Origin: an uncultured Chitinophaga sp.
Lineage (GTDB): Bacteria; Bacteroidota; Bacteroidia; Cytophagales; Cyclobacteriaceae
Direction of reading: 5' to 3'
DNA length: 64,000 nucleotides
Assembly (NCBI GenBank): GCA_902168205.1
Contig: CABHOK010000020.1
Span: 62,001 to 126,000 of the forward strand
Shown here: positions 43,492 through 53,085 of the stretch, one piece after another
Position numbering within the stretch: the stretch's first letter is position 1
Layout: every line of letters begins with the position of its first letter
Notes under the pieces: generated by a model
Databases searched by the model: none
What the model was told of the DNA's origin: nothing
What the model saw: only the letters and a program-made list of their open reading frames with translations
Position numbers and translations under genes: made by a program

Positions 43492-44712
43492 ATGAAAGCT
43501 ATCAATCTTTTAAAAATAGCGTGGAAGGCTTTGCAGCGTAACAGGTTGCGTGCATTCCTTACCATGCTCGGTATTATAATCGGTGTGGCTTCGGTAATTG
43601 CCATGCTGGCGATTGGTGAAGGTTCCAAACAAAGCATCCGTAACCAGATATCAAGCATGGGATCGAACATGTTGTTTGTGCAGCCGGGCAGTGACAATCG
43701 TGGTGGTGTGCGACAGGATTTCAGTCAGTCGCAAACGCTGACGTTAGCAGACTATAAAGCGCTGAAGGAAAAGAACACTACGCTTACCGATATATCTCCG
43801 CAGGTAAATGGAAGTGGTCAGGTAATTTTCGCGAATAACAACTGGCCTACATCGATACACGGTGTTAATCCTGAGTATCTGAATATTCGTAAGCTGTCGG
43901 TGAAAGACGGAAGTATGTTTACTGATCACGATGTATTGGCTGCAACCAAAGTGGTGGTGATTGGACAGACCGTAGTGGAAAATATATTCAAGAATGGAGA
44001 AGATCCTATTGGTAAAACGATTCGCTTTAATAAAATACCATTCAAGGTAATTGGTGTGCTTGCTGAAAAAGGACAGAATACATTTGGACAGGATCAGGAT
44101 GATATTATGCTGGCACCCTATACCACAGTGCAAAAACGAATACAAGCTGCTACGTATCTGCAGTCTATCTCTGCTTCTGCTAAAAGTGAAAATATAGCAG
44201 CGCAGGCTTCAGAAGAGATGTCTTCTATTCTGCGGGCATCACACAAACTGAAATCCGGAGATGAAAATGATTTTCATGTGCGTTCGCAGGAAGAACTTAT
44301 CTCGACCTTTAGTGCCACCAGCGAAATCCTTACGGTGCTGCTGGTGGCTATAGCGAGTATATCGCTGGTGATAGGCGGTATAGGAATCATGAACATCATG
44401 TATGTATCTGTTACGGAACGCACGCGTGAAATTGGTTTGCGTATGGCGGTTGGCGGCCGCGGCCGGGATATACTCTTGCAGTTCCTGGTGGAAGCGATAT
44501 TGATCAGCGTAACCGGTGGTATTATCGGTGTTGCGTTGGGTATTGGAAGTACGTTACTGGTGGCAAGTGTTATGAGTTGGCCTACTATTATAACCATGCA
44601 ATCGCTGGTGATATCATTTACCGTATGCGCAATAACCGGTATCTTTTTCGGATGGTATCCCGCCCGTAAGGCAGCATCGCTCGACCCGATTGTAGCCTTG
44701 CGTTACGAATAA
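43492..44712 (+). CDS. ABC transporter permease (MacB/FtsX type)
   Basis: This 406-residue permease has the MacB architecture: a first transmembrane helix after NLLKIAWKALQRNRLRAFLTMLGIIIGVASVI, a large periplasmic MacB_PCD domain (about residues 50-250) and a C-terminal FtsX domain with three helices (ILLVAIASISLVIGGIGIMNIMYVSVTERTREIGLRMAVG and the rest). It ends with the conserved GWYPARKAASLDPIVALRYE. With the ATPase, adaptor and TolC protein it should form a complete MacAB-TolC-type exporter of peptides, siderophores or macrolides; the substrate is unknown. Confidence 0.96.
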   Translation: MKAINLLKIAWKALQRNRLRAFLTMLGIIIGVASVIAMLAIGEGSKQSIRNQISSMGSNMLFVQPGSDNRGGVRQDFSQSQTLTLADYKALKEKNTTLTDISPQVNGSGQVIFANNNWPTSIHGVNPEYLNIRKLSVKDGSMFTDHDVLAATKVVVIGQTVVENIFKNGEDPIGKTIRFNKIPFKVIGVLAEKGQNTFGQDQDDIMLAPYTTVQKRIQAATYLQSISASAKSENIAAQASEEMSSILRASHKLKSGDENDFHVRSQEELISTFSATSEILTVLLVAIASISLVIGGIGIMNIMYVSVTERTREIGLRMAVGGRGRDILLQFLVEAILISVTGGIIGVALGIGSTLLVASVMSWPTIITMQSLVISFTVCAITGIFFGWYPARKAASLDPIVALRYE

Positions 44713-44790
44713 GATTGGATTTTTGGTGAGGCCAACTTTAGTTTGCAATTTAGTCTTTCAGAAAGGCGTGTACCTGATCATTGTATATAT

Positions 44791-45819
44791 ATGTTCCAGA
44801 TAAGAAATTACAGGCATCAGCGTTACCTCACGGTAGTGTTACACCTGCTGGTGTGGGCTATTATTTTTAACCTGCCCATGTTGTCAACCGGGAATGCGCC
44901 CCACACCATGAAGGATTATTTCAGAAGTTGGGTGCCACCAGTAGCCTTCGCGTTGGTGTTCTATGCAAACTACTTTTACCTGATACCACGACTGTTATTC
45001 AACAAACGAACGTGGCAGTTCTTTGTCTCCAACGCCATCCTGTATGCTATAACGATTGCTTTGCTGGAAGAAGTTAAAACAATTATGATCCCTATACCGG
45101 GTCCGCATGCACCGCATGTTTTAGAGGTTGTTGTTCGTTTTATTATAGCATTCTCCATGGCTACCGGAGTAAGCGTTGCTATACGCATTACAGGCGAGTG
45201 GTTCCGATCAGAAGATATACGCAAGGACCTGGAAAAAGAGCACTTGAAATCAGAACTGGTAAATTTAAAAAATCAGTTGAATCCGCATTTCTTCTTCAAC
45301 ACACTCAATACAATCTACGGTCTCATAGTACAGAACCAGGAAGTGGCGCAGGATGCCGTACATCGTCTTAGTAAATTGATGCGGTATCATTTATACGATA
45401 GCAACGAACGCTACGTGCCCCTGCGAAAAGAAATCGAGTTCATGGTTCACTATATAGACCTGATGAAACTGCGCATTACCTCGAATGTTTCGGTACAGTA
45501 TAAATTTCCGGATGTTACGCACGATATTATGGTGGCACCCCTGTTATTTATACCGCTTATTGAAAATAGTTTCAAACATGGTGTACACCTGAATAAACCT
45601 TCGGAGATTGTTATGACGTTGGAGGTGATTCACCAGAAGCAGATCGTGTTCTATATTCGCAATACATCTTTTCCAAAAAAAGAAAATGATCAGAGTGGGT
45701 CGGGTATAGGGCTTGAGAATCTGAAGAAACGTTTAAGCCTGCTATACCCGGAGCGGTATACTTTTGTAGCGGAAGAGAATGGTGCTTATTTTGACTGCAC
45801 GTTAACCATTCATGTATGA
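44791..45819 (+). CDS. LytS/YehU-type sensor histidine kinase
   Basis: This 342-residue kinase has four predicted N-terminal transmembrane helices (about residues 12-140), then a His_kinase domain. LKNQLNPHFFFNTLNTIYGLI carries the phosphorylated His (NPHFFFN). The ATP-binding part is short: FIPLIENSFKHGV is the N box, and GSGIGLENLKKRLSLLYP the G box. There is no recognisable extracellular sensor domain, so the signal may come from the membrane or from the transporter encoded upstream. ATG 44791 is preferred over TTG 44743. Its stop overlaps the start of the response regulator gene by 4 bases. Confidence 0.94.
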   Translation: MFQIRNYRHQRYLTVVLHLLVWAIIFNLPMLSTGNAPHTMKDYFRSWVPPVAFALVFYANYFYLIPRLLFNKRTWQFFVSNAILYAITIALLEEVKTIMIPIPGPHAPHVLEVVVRFIIAFSMATGVSVAIRITGEWFRSEDIRKDLEKEHLKSELVNLKNQLNPHFFFNTLNTIYGLIVQNQEVAQDAVHRLSKLMRYHLYDSNERYVPLRKEIEFMVHYIDLMKLRITSNVSVQYKFPDVTHDIMVAPLLFIPLIENSFKHGVHLNKPSEIVMTLEVIHQKQIVFYIRNTSFPKKENDQSGSGIGLENLKKRLSLLYPERYTFVAEENGAYFDCTLTIHV

Positions 45820-46532
45820 TCAACTGCCTGATTGTAGACGATGAACCCATTGCGCTGGATATACTTGAGAGCTATGTGCGCAAAACTCCCTTCCTGGAAT
45901 TGAAAGGAAGGTGCAATGGTGTTGTGGAAGCTTTGCAGCAAATGCAGCATCAGTCCATCGATCTGCTGTTTCTCGATATACAAATGCCGGATGTTAACGG
46001 TATAGAATTTTCAAGAACACTCAGCGATAAGGTGAAAGTAATTTTTACTACCGCCTTTGAACAGTATGCCCTCGAAGGATTTAAAGTAAACGCACTTGAT
46101 TACCTGCTAAAACCTTTTAACTACCAGGAGTTTCTGAAAGCAGCCATGAAAGCAAAAACGTGGTTCGACCTGGTAGAGAGTAAAGCGGCATCGCCTGCCG
46201 TAACCAAAGATAGTCTGCTGGTAAACTCCGATTACAAGCTGGTGAAGATCACCCTGAAAGACGTGCTATACTTTGAGGGCTTGAAAGACTATGTAAAGAT
46301 ATACCTGGAAGGCGCCACCAGGCCGGTTATGACGCTAATGACGTTGAAGAGTCTGGAAGAGCAACTGCCGACAGAGCAATTTATGCGCGTGCATCGTTCC
46401 TATATTGTAAACCTGGACAGGATCAACGCGATCGAACGAAGCGCTATACTGATTGATAAAGCCTCTATACCGATTGCCGACAAGTATAAAGATCAGTTCA
46501 ATGATTTTTTATCAAAGCGATTTCTGAGATAA
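45816..46532 (+). CDS. LytTR-type response regulator
   Basis: This 238-residue regulator has an N-terminal receiver domain with the acidic pocket DDEP (residues 8-11), the phospho-acceptor Asp54 in LLFLDIQMPDVNG, a Thr in FTTAFEQYALEGFKVNALDYLLKPF and the conserved Lys in LLKPF. The C-terminal LytTR DNA-binding domain (about 135-236) shows YFEGLKDYVKIYLEG and FMRVHRSYIVNLDRINAIE. It is the partner of the LytS-type kinase, with start and stop overlapping (ATGA). Likely targets include the efflux operon it closes. Confidence 0.95.
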   Translation: MINCLIVDDEPIALDILESYVRKTPFLELKGRCNGVVEALQQMQHQSIDLLFLDIQMPDVNGIEFSRTLSDKVKVIFTTAFEQYALEGFKVNALDYLLKPFNYQEFLKAAMKAKTWFDLVESKAASPAVTKDSLLVNSDYKLVKITLKDVLYFEGLKDYVKIYLEGATRPVMTLMTLKSLEEQLPTEQFMRVHRSYIVNLDRINAIERSAILIDKASIPIADKYKDQFNDFLSKRFLR

Positions 46533-46570
46533 TTTTTTCAGGCCCGTAAACGAGAGAGGCGGAAAAAGGA

Positions 46571-46969
46571 TCAGTCAACAACAACCATTTTACGCTTCTC
46601 CACCATTCTCCCATTCACAAGCAGGGCATATATATAAGTCCCTTTCTGCAATTGATTTCCGTTGATCTTTACTTGTCCTATATTCTGATCGAGGTTGCTG
46701 AGTGTTAATACCCGTTCCTTCGTCTCATTATCATATATAGCGATGCATACATCGTAAACATCCGTTGCCTGATAGCGTATGGTGGTAGATTCGGAGCGTA
46801 CCAATGGATTCGGATAATTCTGTTCCAGTCGCAGTTTGCCTACGTATGGAAATTTCTGCGTGCTGGCCACCAGCAGCATGTTGTCAAACTTTTCTTTGCC
46901 AGCTGAGTCCTGAGCATAAAGGCCCGCTGATATAGAGGTAAGTAACAGGGCCAGGGTAATGCGCTTCAT
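46571..46969 (-). CDS. Mini-protein: signal peptide plus T9SS type A sorting domain
   Basis: This 132-residue protein has a signal peptide (MKRITLALLLTSISAGLYAQ), a linker of about 35 residues and then a complete T9SS type A C-terminal domain. That domain has the LEQNYPNPLV motif, STTIRYQ strand, VCIAIYDNETKERV, and ends GTYIYALLVNGRMVEKRKMVVVD, matching the family pattern of G-x-Y-x-Y-x-L and a basic end. There is almost no cargo domain between signal and sorting signal. It may be a surface or secretion-competing peptide, or a remnant of a larger protein. It is on the strand opposite its neighbours. Confidence 0.85.
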   Translation of the reverse strand: MKRITLALLLTSISAGLYAQDSAGKEKFDNMLLVASTQKFPYVGKLRLEQNYPNPLVRSESTTIRYQATDVYDVCIAIYDNETKERVLTLSNLDQNIGQVKINGNQLQKGTYIYALLVNGRMVEKRKMVVVD

Positions 46970-47444
46970 ATTCTATGTCTTTATTCAGGAGCAAGATTAA
47001 AGCGGGTAGTAGGGATCTGAAATTAATGTAGATGAAACCGTCTAATCACCCGACATCATGGAACAGATCATCGAGAAGAATTTTTTATTCGGTAGGATGC
47101 TTGATTTTAATCGTGGCGTGTGACTCGCTATAGGCCATTTGCTACAGAATACATATACCAAACCGATGAATATAGCGCTGATGAAGATGAATTGTGCGAC
47201 ATGATTTGTGAGTAGATTTTGTGCAATAAAATCTCATTTTTTATTTACCTATACTTTGTTTCGGTTCATCGCAATTTTTTTATCGTTATACTTCTTTCGC
47301 GGATATTGGCTGAATCTATACCCTTGCAGATAATCCTCTCTGTCGTCTGTTGCCGGTATTCATAAATCATTAAGCCCACTGTTATTGAAGACACTGTACG
47401 CATTTTGATACTGCAACCGAATCTTACAACCTATATATACCCCT
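46970..47444. other. Intergenic region, nothing recognised
   Basis: These 475 AT-rich bases between divergent T9SS-cargo genes hold no supported gene. A near-promoter sequence (TATACTTTG, close to 47250) is one base off the TAnnTTTG spacing. Confidence 0.35.
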
Positions 47445-50261
47445 ATGAGAGTAAGTCTTGCATGGACCTGTGTAATTGTGCTCAGTGCCGTAGTGCACCC
47501 GGTACACGCCACCCACTTGCGCGCAGCCGATATCCAGGTAGAGCGGCTTTGTGAGAACGGATATACCTTCCGCATAACCATTGTGGCGTATCTGAACTCA
47601 CAGTCCAATACAAATTTCGGTACACATGCCACGCTATATTTTGGCGATGGATCATATATAGATCTGCCGCAGGTTACTGAAACAGCTCGACCTGATCTGG
47701 GAACTAACATCAGCGTTGCTACCTATACCACTACACACACCTATAGCTCGGCCGGTTCTTATAAAATTGTATATGATGAAGAGCATCGCAATGCCGGTAT
47801 ATTGAATATCACCAATTCGAAAGATGTATCGTACGTATCGTTCATCACGATCAATATTGATAATACACAAGGTTGTAATCATTACCCGGTGCTGTCGGTT
47901 ATACCATTGGACAGAGCGTGTTCAGGCGTAGCATTCTTGCACAATCCCGGAGCGTATGATGTTGACGGTGACAGCTTGTCGTACGAAATGTCGATACCTT
48001 CCAGCAGTTCGACTTCCTTTGCCGATTATGAAGATCCAAACAACTCCGTGTTCTATACCAGTTACGCAACGGGTAATGAAGCAGGAACAGGTACACCTAC
48101 ATTTTCCATTGATCCTTATACCGGTCTCATAACCTGGGACGCTCCTGGTATGATCGGAGAGTATAATATAGCCTTTAAAGTAATTGAGTGGCGCAAGAAT
48201 GAAACCACCGGACAGTATACTATACTCAGCTCCACAACACGTGATATGCAAATTGTGGTGGAAGAGTGTGATAATACGCGCCCCGATCTGATTATACCGG
48301 ATGACACCTGTGTAGTGGCCGGAACTATACTGGACAAGATCATTAAAGGAACGGATGCAGATGGCGACCCGGTAAAGATTGAAGTGTTCTCGGAGATAAC
48401 CAGTCTCGATGAATATGCGGCTACGTACTCGCCCAATCCCGCAGCATTTGTTTCGTCTGATCCTGCGGCAGAGTTATCGTTTCACTGGAATACGGATTGT
48501 ATGCATGTGCGGCAGCAACCATACCCAGTAGTTTTTAAGATCACCGATAATCCTCCGGATGGACCGAAGCTTGTTACCTATAAAACGTGGAATATAAAAG
48601 TTGTAGCACCGGCTCCAACGTGGAAAGCTATAGCGCTCGATGTCACGAATTATTCGGCTATACTCTCGTGGCAAAAATATACCTGTGCCAATGCGAGTAA
48701 AATACAGATATGGCGCAAGGTTGGTTCGATCGAATATACTCCGGGCCATTGTGAAACCGGTATACCGCGATACCTGGGTTATAACCTGGTTGGCGAAGTA
48801 TCGGCATTGGATACAACATTCACGGATACAAATTATACCTTGGGGCTTGCGCCTGGTGCGCAATATTGTTATCGGCTGGTGGCATACTTTAATTCACCGG
48901 CTGCAACATCCAGTTATGTATCAACCGAACAGTGTGTTGGTCCTATACAAGCTGATGCTCCGATCATAACACACGTAAGCGTTGAGGAAACAGCAACAGA
49001 AGGTGCTATACGGATAAGTTGGCGCAGTCCTGCGGATATAAATGAAGAACAATTTCCGAAGCCTTATCAATATGAAATATACCGGGCCGAGGGTTTTGTT
49101 GGCGATACAAGTATACAGCTGGTGTCTGCACGCATCAGCGACACAACGTTTGTGGATGGTAATGTTAATTCCAAAGAGAAAGTCTTTAACTACAGAATTG
49201 TACTCTACTCCAGACCTATATTATCAAATGAATATATAGCAGTGGATACTTCTGCTGTAGCTTCTTCGGTATGGCTAACAGCAAGCGCGACAGCAAACCA
49301 GATTGAATTGAACTGGCGCGATAGTATACCCTGGTCGAATGTAGTGCGCGAGCGACCTTATCATCTTATATACCGGGCAACCGGCATGGCGACCGATGAT
49401 GACTTACAACTATACGACAGTGTACAGGTAACAACGGATGGTTTTAGCTACATCGATACGAACGTATCGGAAGATGAAATATACTCCTATAAAATTCTTA
49501 CCCGGGGCACATACGGTAATACCGCTATACCGTTGCAGGAGAATTTTTCGCAGATGGTAATGGCACTCCCTGCCAACGATCTGTTTCCCTGCGCCCCGGT
49601 TGCTTCTATAAAAGGTATAGATTGTATTGCTTATGTAGCATCACCGGAAACGTGTCATCAACAATCGTTCAGCAATACAATTTACTGGAGTCCTGCATTG
49701 TCATCGGGGTGCAGAAAAGATATTGTCGGGTATAACATTTACGCAGCATCGGCTGATGGTAATTATCAGTTGCAGGTATCGCTGTTTGCCGATACTACAT
49801 TTACCGAAACAGCGTTGTCTTCGTACGCGCGCTGCTATCGCGTGTCGGCTGTTGATTCGGAAGGAAAGGAGGGGCCGCTGAGCGAAGTTGTTTGCCAGGA
49901 CAACTGTCCGTATTACGAATTGCCAAATATTTTTACTCCCAATGCAGACGGTTGCAATGATGTTTTCAGCGCCCAATACGAGTTTGATGCCACCGGCTCC
50001 TGCCAGCGAACCTCTACTATTGGTTGCCCGAGGTTTGTAAAATCAGTTATCTTTCGGGTTTATAACCGCTGGGGACGCGCGGTATACGAATATTCATCGG
50101 GTACTGACGGCTCGATCTATATCAACTGGAATGGAAAAGACAGCAGCGGAAATGATCTGAGCACCGGAGTCTACTATTACACTGCGGATGTTGAATTTGA
50201 CGTTATAACGCCATCGCTACGGAAAAGGAAAATAAAAGGATGGGTACATTTACTGCGATAG
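47445..50261 (+). CDS. T9SS type B surface protein (gliding-motility C-terminal domain)
   Basis: This 938-residue secreted protein starts with a signal peptide (ending HPVHATHLRA). A PKD or Ig-like N-terminal part follows (RITIVAYLNSQ, YFGDGS), then cadherin-like segments (AYDVDGDSLSYEM, GTDADGDPV). Several fibronectin type III-like repeats occur with the pattern LSW or ISWRSP...YEIYRA...F.D.N, from about residue 390 to 830. The C-terminus is a type B T9SS sorting domain: PNIFTPNADGCNDVF, FRVYNRWGRAVYEY, WNGKDSSGNDLSTGVYYYTADVEF, ending KIKGWVHLLR. Such proteins are usually surface adhesins or structural filaments, exported through SprA. The cargo function is unknown. Confidence 0.93.
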   Translation: MRVSLAWTCVIVLSAVVHPVHATHLRAADIQVERLCENGYTFRITIVAYLNSQSNTNFGTHATLYFGDGSYIDLPQVTETARPDLGTNISVATYTTTHTYSSAGSYKIVYDEEHRNAGILNITNSKDVSYVSFITINIDNTQGCNHYPVLSVIPLDRACSGVAFLHNPGAYDVDGDSLSYEMSIPSSSSTSFADYEDPNNSVFYTSYATGNEAGTGTPTFSIDPYTGLITWDAPGMIGEYNIAFKVIEWRKNETTGQYTILSSTTRDMQIVVEECDNTRPDLIIPDDTCVVAGTILDKIIKGTDADGDPVKIEVFSEITSLDEYAATYSPNPAAFVSSDPAAELSFHWNTDCMHVRQQPYPVVFKITDNPPDGPKLVTYKTWNIKVVAPAPTWKAIALDVTNYSAILSWQKYTCANASKIQIWRKVGSIEYTPGHCETGIPRYLGYNLVGEVSALDTTFTDTNYTLGLAPGAQYCYRLVAYFNSPAATSSYVSTEQCVGPIQADAPIITHVSVEETATEGAIRISWRSPADINEEQFPKPYQYEIYRAEGFVGDTSIQLVSARISDTTFVDGNVNSKEKVFNYRIVLYSRPILSNEYIAVDTSAVASSVWLTASATANQIELNWRDSIPWSNVVRERPYHLIYRATGMATDDDLQLYDSVQVTTDGFSYIDTNVSEDEIYSYKILTRGTYGNTAIPLQENFSQMVMALPANDLFPCAPVASIKGIDCIAYVASPETCHQQSFSNTIYWSPALSSGCRKDIVGYNIYAASADGNYQLQVSLFADTTFTETALSSYARCYRVSAVDSEGKEGPLSEVVCQDNCPYYELPNIFTPNADGCNDVFSAQYEFDATGSCQRTSTIGCPRFVKSVIFRVYNRWGRAVYEYSSGTDGSIYINWNGKDSSGNDLSTGVYYYTADVEFDVITPSLRKRKIKGWVHLLR

Positions 50262-50380
50262 CAGCGATTGCCCTGAATTTTTTTTCGTTTTGGTCGACAG
50301 GAAAAGCCTGATGGGCTACACATTTTCGCCCGTATAAAGTTTTAGGTTGAAGTTTAAATTATTTTAGTACCAATATTATT

Positions 50381-50809
50381 ATGAAAACAAAATCAAGCAA
50401 TAAGACCGGTATATATCTAGGCTGTCTGTTGGTGTGTTTTGTTATGAGTTTCGCTACCCATGCACAGCAGGCTCAGGATCTTAAGAATATAGTAATGTTC
50501 GATCCACTGTTCTGGAAAGAGCAACTGAAATTGAAGGATGCACAATGCAGATCAATTCAGGATATCAATGCGGAGTATTACGAAAATCTGAAAAAAGTAT
50601 TTTACGATCATCCTCAGGATAGATCAGCAATGCAAACAAGAGCCGCGCAATATTTAGTGCAGCGGAGCCAGAAGATTTGGGATATATTTCATCCGAATCA
50701 GCGAAGAAAATGGAAGCGTATGTGGGATCACAACTATGCCGGTCGCGGCAAGCATACAGAAGAACTCACATCATCGCTGGTAAAGCCTCCTCTCTTATAT
50801 CAATTCTAG
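50381..50809 (+). CDS. Secreted small helical protein, Spy/CpxP-like pattern
   Basis: This 142-residue protein has a signal peptide (LGCLLVCFVMSFATHAQQ). The mature part is helical: FWKEQLKLKDAQCRSIQDINAEYYENLKKVFYDH, then AQYLVQRSQKIWDIFHPNQRRKWKRMW. A helix of the type L-K-L-x-D-x-Q followed later by L/F-x-x-x-Q-R-x-K is like the LTxxQ repeats of periplasmic Spy/CpxP proteins. This is a pattern match only. The gene lies 5 bases upstream of the metalloprotease gene and is probably co-transcribed with it, so a chaperone or inhibitor of that protease is a possible role. Confidence 0.75.
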   Translation: MKTKSSNKTGIYLGCLLVCFVMSFATHAQQAQDLKNIVMFDPLFWKEQLKLKDAQCRSIQDINAEYYENLKKVFYDHPQDRSAMQTRAAQYLVQRSQKIWDIFHPNQRRKWKRMWDHNYAGRGKHTEELTSSLVKPPLLYQF

Positions 50810-50814
50810 ATACT

Positions 50815-52992
50815 ATGCAGGAATGTTGTACCCCGGGCCGCATAATCATGGCCGTGTGTTTGGTAATGTGTTGTTGGGTGAATGGTTGGGCTCAGGACCG
50901 TTGCGGTATGATTGAGATACAACAGAACCTGCAAAACAAAAGATCTGTTCGCGAGAGCAACGAGCAATTCGAAAAATGGCTGAAGCAGCGTCAGGTAAAT
51001 GCAGCTGCACGAACCACTTCTGAAGATAAACTATATATACCGGTTGTTGTACACGTTATACACCGCGGTGAAGCAGTAGGTGTAGGGACCAACATTTCGG
51101 ATGAACAGATCGTCTCACAGATCAAAGTTCTCAATGATGATTTTAACCGTCTCAATGCTGATGCATCCAATACACCTGCAGAATTTCAGTCAGTAGCAGG
51201 GAGTATGACTATCGAGTTTGTGTTGGCAAAACAGGATCCTGATGGTGAAGAAACCAACGGTATTGTTCGTGTACGCGGATCGCGAACTTCATGGTCAACA
51301 TCCAATGACGGAGCCTTGAAAGCAACGAGTTACTGGCCCGCGGAAGATTATCTCAATATATGGGTAACAAATCTTTCGTCAACATTATTAGGTTATGCGC
51401 AATTTCCAGTGTCTGATCTTGCCGGACTTGAGGATGCGGATGACAACAGGCTTACGGATGGTGTTGTGATAGACTACCTGGTATTCGGTAGTATTGATGA
51501 CGGCTCGTTTGATCTCGAAGATGATTTTAATAAAGGACGAACGACCACACATGAAGTAGGGCACTATCTGGGATTGCGTCATATATGGGGAGATGATGAT
51601 GGTGCCTGTGGTGGCGATGGTGATTATGTATCGGATACGCCTGATCAGAGTGAAGAGTCTTCCGGTTGTCTTACACATCCACAAACAACCTGTGGTGTTC
51701 ATAAGATGTTTCAAAACTATATGGACTATACTGATGATGCGTGTATGAATATGTTTACGCAAGAGCAAGTGAACAGAATGATTACGGTGATGGAGAATAG
51801 TCCGCGCAGAAAAACATTACCGGAGTCGAAAGGCTTGGAAGTACCAGATGGTACCAGCGTCAGAGATGTAGCGCTTGTAAGTATTACAGAACTTTCACCC
51901 GTTCGTTGTGAAGAATCAGCAACACCTTCTCTGGTTATTCGAAACAACGGTAACGTAGATGTAACGAGTCTGATCGTTTCCTATAGTATAAATGAGGGCA
52001 CAGCTACCACAGCAACATCAAGTAACATAACAGGCTTTGCGCCCGGTACGGAAATGACCTTTACACTTCCGTCATTGAATTTTTCGGCTGGTGAAAATAC
52101 ACTTGCTGTTACAGTCTCCAAGCCCAATGGGTATAACGATAAAAATACTTCAGACAACGCATTGTCTAAAATTGTTGTTGTCAATACAGCTTCGGATGTT
52201 ATACCGCTGCGTCAGAATTTTGATGCTTCATTTAAAGATCAATGGACATTGGTAAATCCTTCAGGAGGCATGAACTGGGAGACGATCTCGACAAATTATA
52301 GTCAATCACTTTACTTCAATGCAGCCGTGAATCAGACAGAAGGTGATGCTGCCTGGCTGGTGAGTCCGGTGCTTGATTTTTCGGCAGCCACTACCGCGAG
52401 CGTGTTCTTCGATCTTTCGTATCGCTACCTCAGCACTGATGGCAACAGAAACGATCTCGATAATTTACAGGTGCTTGCTTCCGCGGATTGTGGTATAACG
52501 TATGACAAAGTGCTGTTTGATGAAAGCGGAACTTCGCTTTCGGTGAGCAATGATGCGGTGAACTCGACCCCGACCAAAGCCGAAGACTGGAAACGTAACT
52601 ATGTGAATCTGACGACTTTTGCAGGACAAAGCAACGTGCGCCTGGCTTTTGTTTTCACGAACGACAACGGCAATAATATCTATATTGATAATATTGAATT
52701 CTTTGTTTCAGACGATCCGACTCCGAATTCAGTAACAAATCCGTTCGTTGTTTACGACAGCGATCCGATCACGCCAAGCGATTTTTACATCACTTTTAAT
52801 CTTGCCGAGCGTCAGTCCGTGCAATATGAATTGATGGATACCATGGGACGTCAGATTGTTGCCCAGGAATTAACGGATGTTCTTAACCAGACGTACGAGG
52901 TGAACGCAGAACACACCAGCACCGGAGTGTACTTTTTACGATTACAAATAGGCCAGAATTATTACACAACCAAAGTCTATATGGGGAAGTAA
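50815..52992 (+). CDS. M43 pappalysin-like metalloprotease with T9SS type A sorting domain
   Basis: This 725-residue zinc protease is directed to the surface. It has a signal peptide (MAVCLVMCCWVNGWAQ within the first 27 residues), a propeptide-like segment and a catalytic domain about residues 75-330. The zinc site is HEVGHYLGLRH (residues 246-256, HExxHxxGxxH) and the Met-turn is NYMDY (Met303), as in ulilysin, mirolysin and pappalysin. An Ig-like or CARDB-type repeat region follows (about 350-430), then a MAM-like region (about 440-610). It ends in a type A sorting domain (VQYELMDTMGRQIVAQELTDV... GVYFLRLQIGQNYYTTKVYMGK). The frame is open from 50677, but ATG 50815 gives the signal peptide. 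Confidence 0.92.
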   Translation: MQECCTPGRIIMAVCLVMCCWVNGWAQDRCGMIEIQQNLQNKRSVRESNEQFEKWLKQRQVNAAARTTSEDKLYIPVVVHVIHRGEAVGVGTNISDEQIVSQIKVLNDDFNRLNADASNTPAEFQSVAGSMTIEFVLAKQDPDGEETNGIVRVRGSRTSWSTSNDGALKATSYWPAEDYLNIWVTNLSSTLLGYAQFPVSDLAGLEDADDNRLTDGVVIDYLVFGSIDDGSFDLEDDFNKGRTTTHEVGHYLGLRHIWGDDDGACGGDGDYVSDTPDQSEESSGCLTHPQTTCGVHKMFQNYMDYTDDACMNMFTQEQVNRMITVMENSPRRKTLPESKGLEVPDGTSVRDVALVSITELSPVRCEESATPSLVIRNNGNVDVTSLIVSYSINEGTATTATSSNITGFAPGTEMTFTLPSLNFSAGENTLAVTVSKPNGYNDKNTSDNALSKIVVVNTASDVIPLRQNFDASFKDQWTLVNPSGGMNWETISTNYSQSLYFNAAVNQTEGDAAWLVSPVLDFSAATTASVFFDLSYRYLSTDGNRNDLDNLQVLASADCGITYDKVLFDESGTSLSVSNDAVNSTPTKAEDWKRNYVNLTTFAGQSNVRLAFVFTNDNGNNIYIDNIEFFVSDDPTPNSVTNPFVVYDSDPITPSDFYITFNLAERQSVQYELMDTMGRQIVAQELTDVLNQTYEVNAEHTSTGVYFLRLQIGQNYYTTKVYMGK

Positions 52993-53049
52993 ATTCCCAT
53001 CCATACCCCAATAATAACCTCTTGTGTAAGTAGTTACCTTACATATTTT

Positions 53050-53079
53050 CCGTGTATGAACGCTTAATATGTATATTTG
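53050..53079 (+). promoter_or_regulatory. Predicted promoter giving a leaderless mRNA
   Basis: TATATTTG (53072-53079) matches TAnnTTTG, with TTTC near 53047-53050 as a weak -33 element. The likely transcription start falls at about 53083-53086, on or next to the ATG at 53086. Confidence 0.5.
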
Positions 53080-53085
53080 CGGACT

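Noticed and set aside
48640-48969. Plus-strand frame inside the T9SS type B gene
   Set aside because: It lies in a second frame of a well-supported long gene, with no motif or initiation site.
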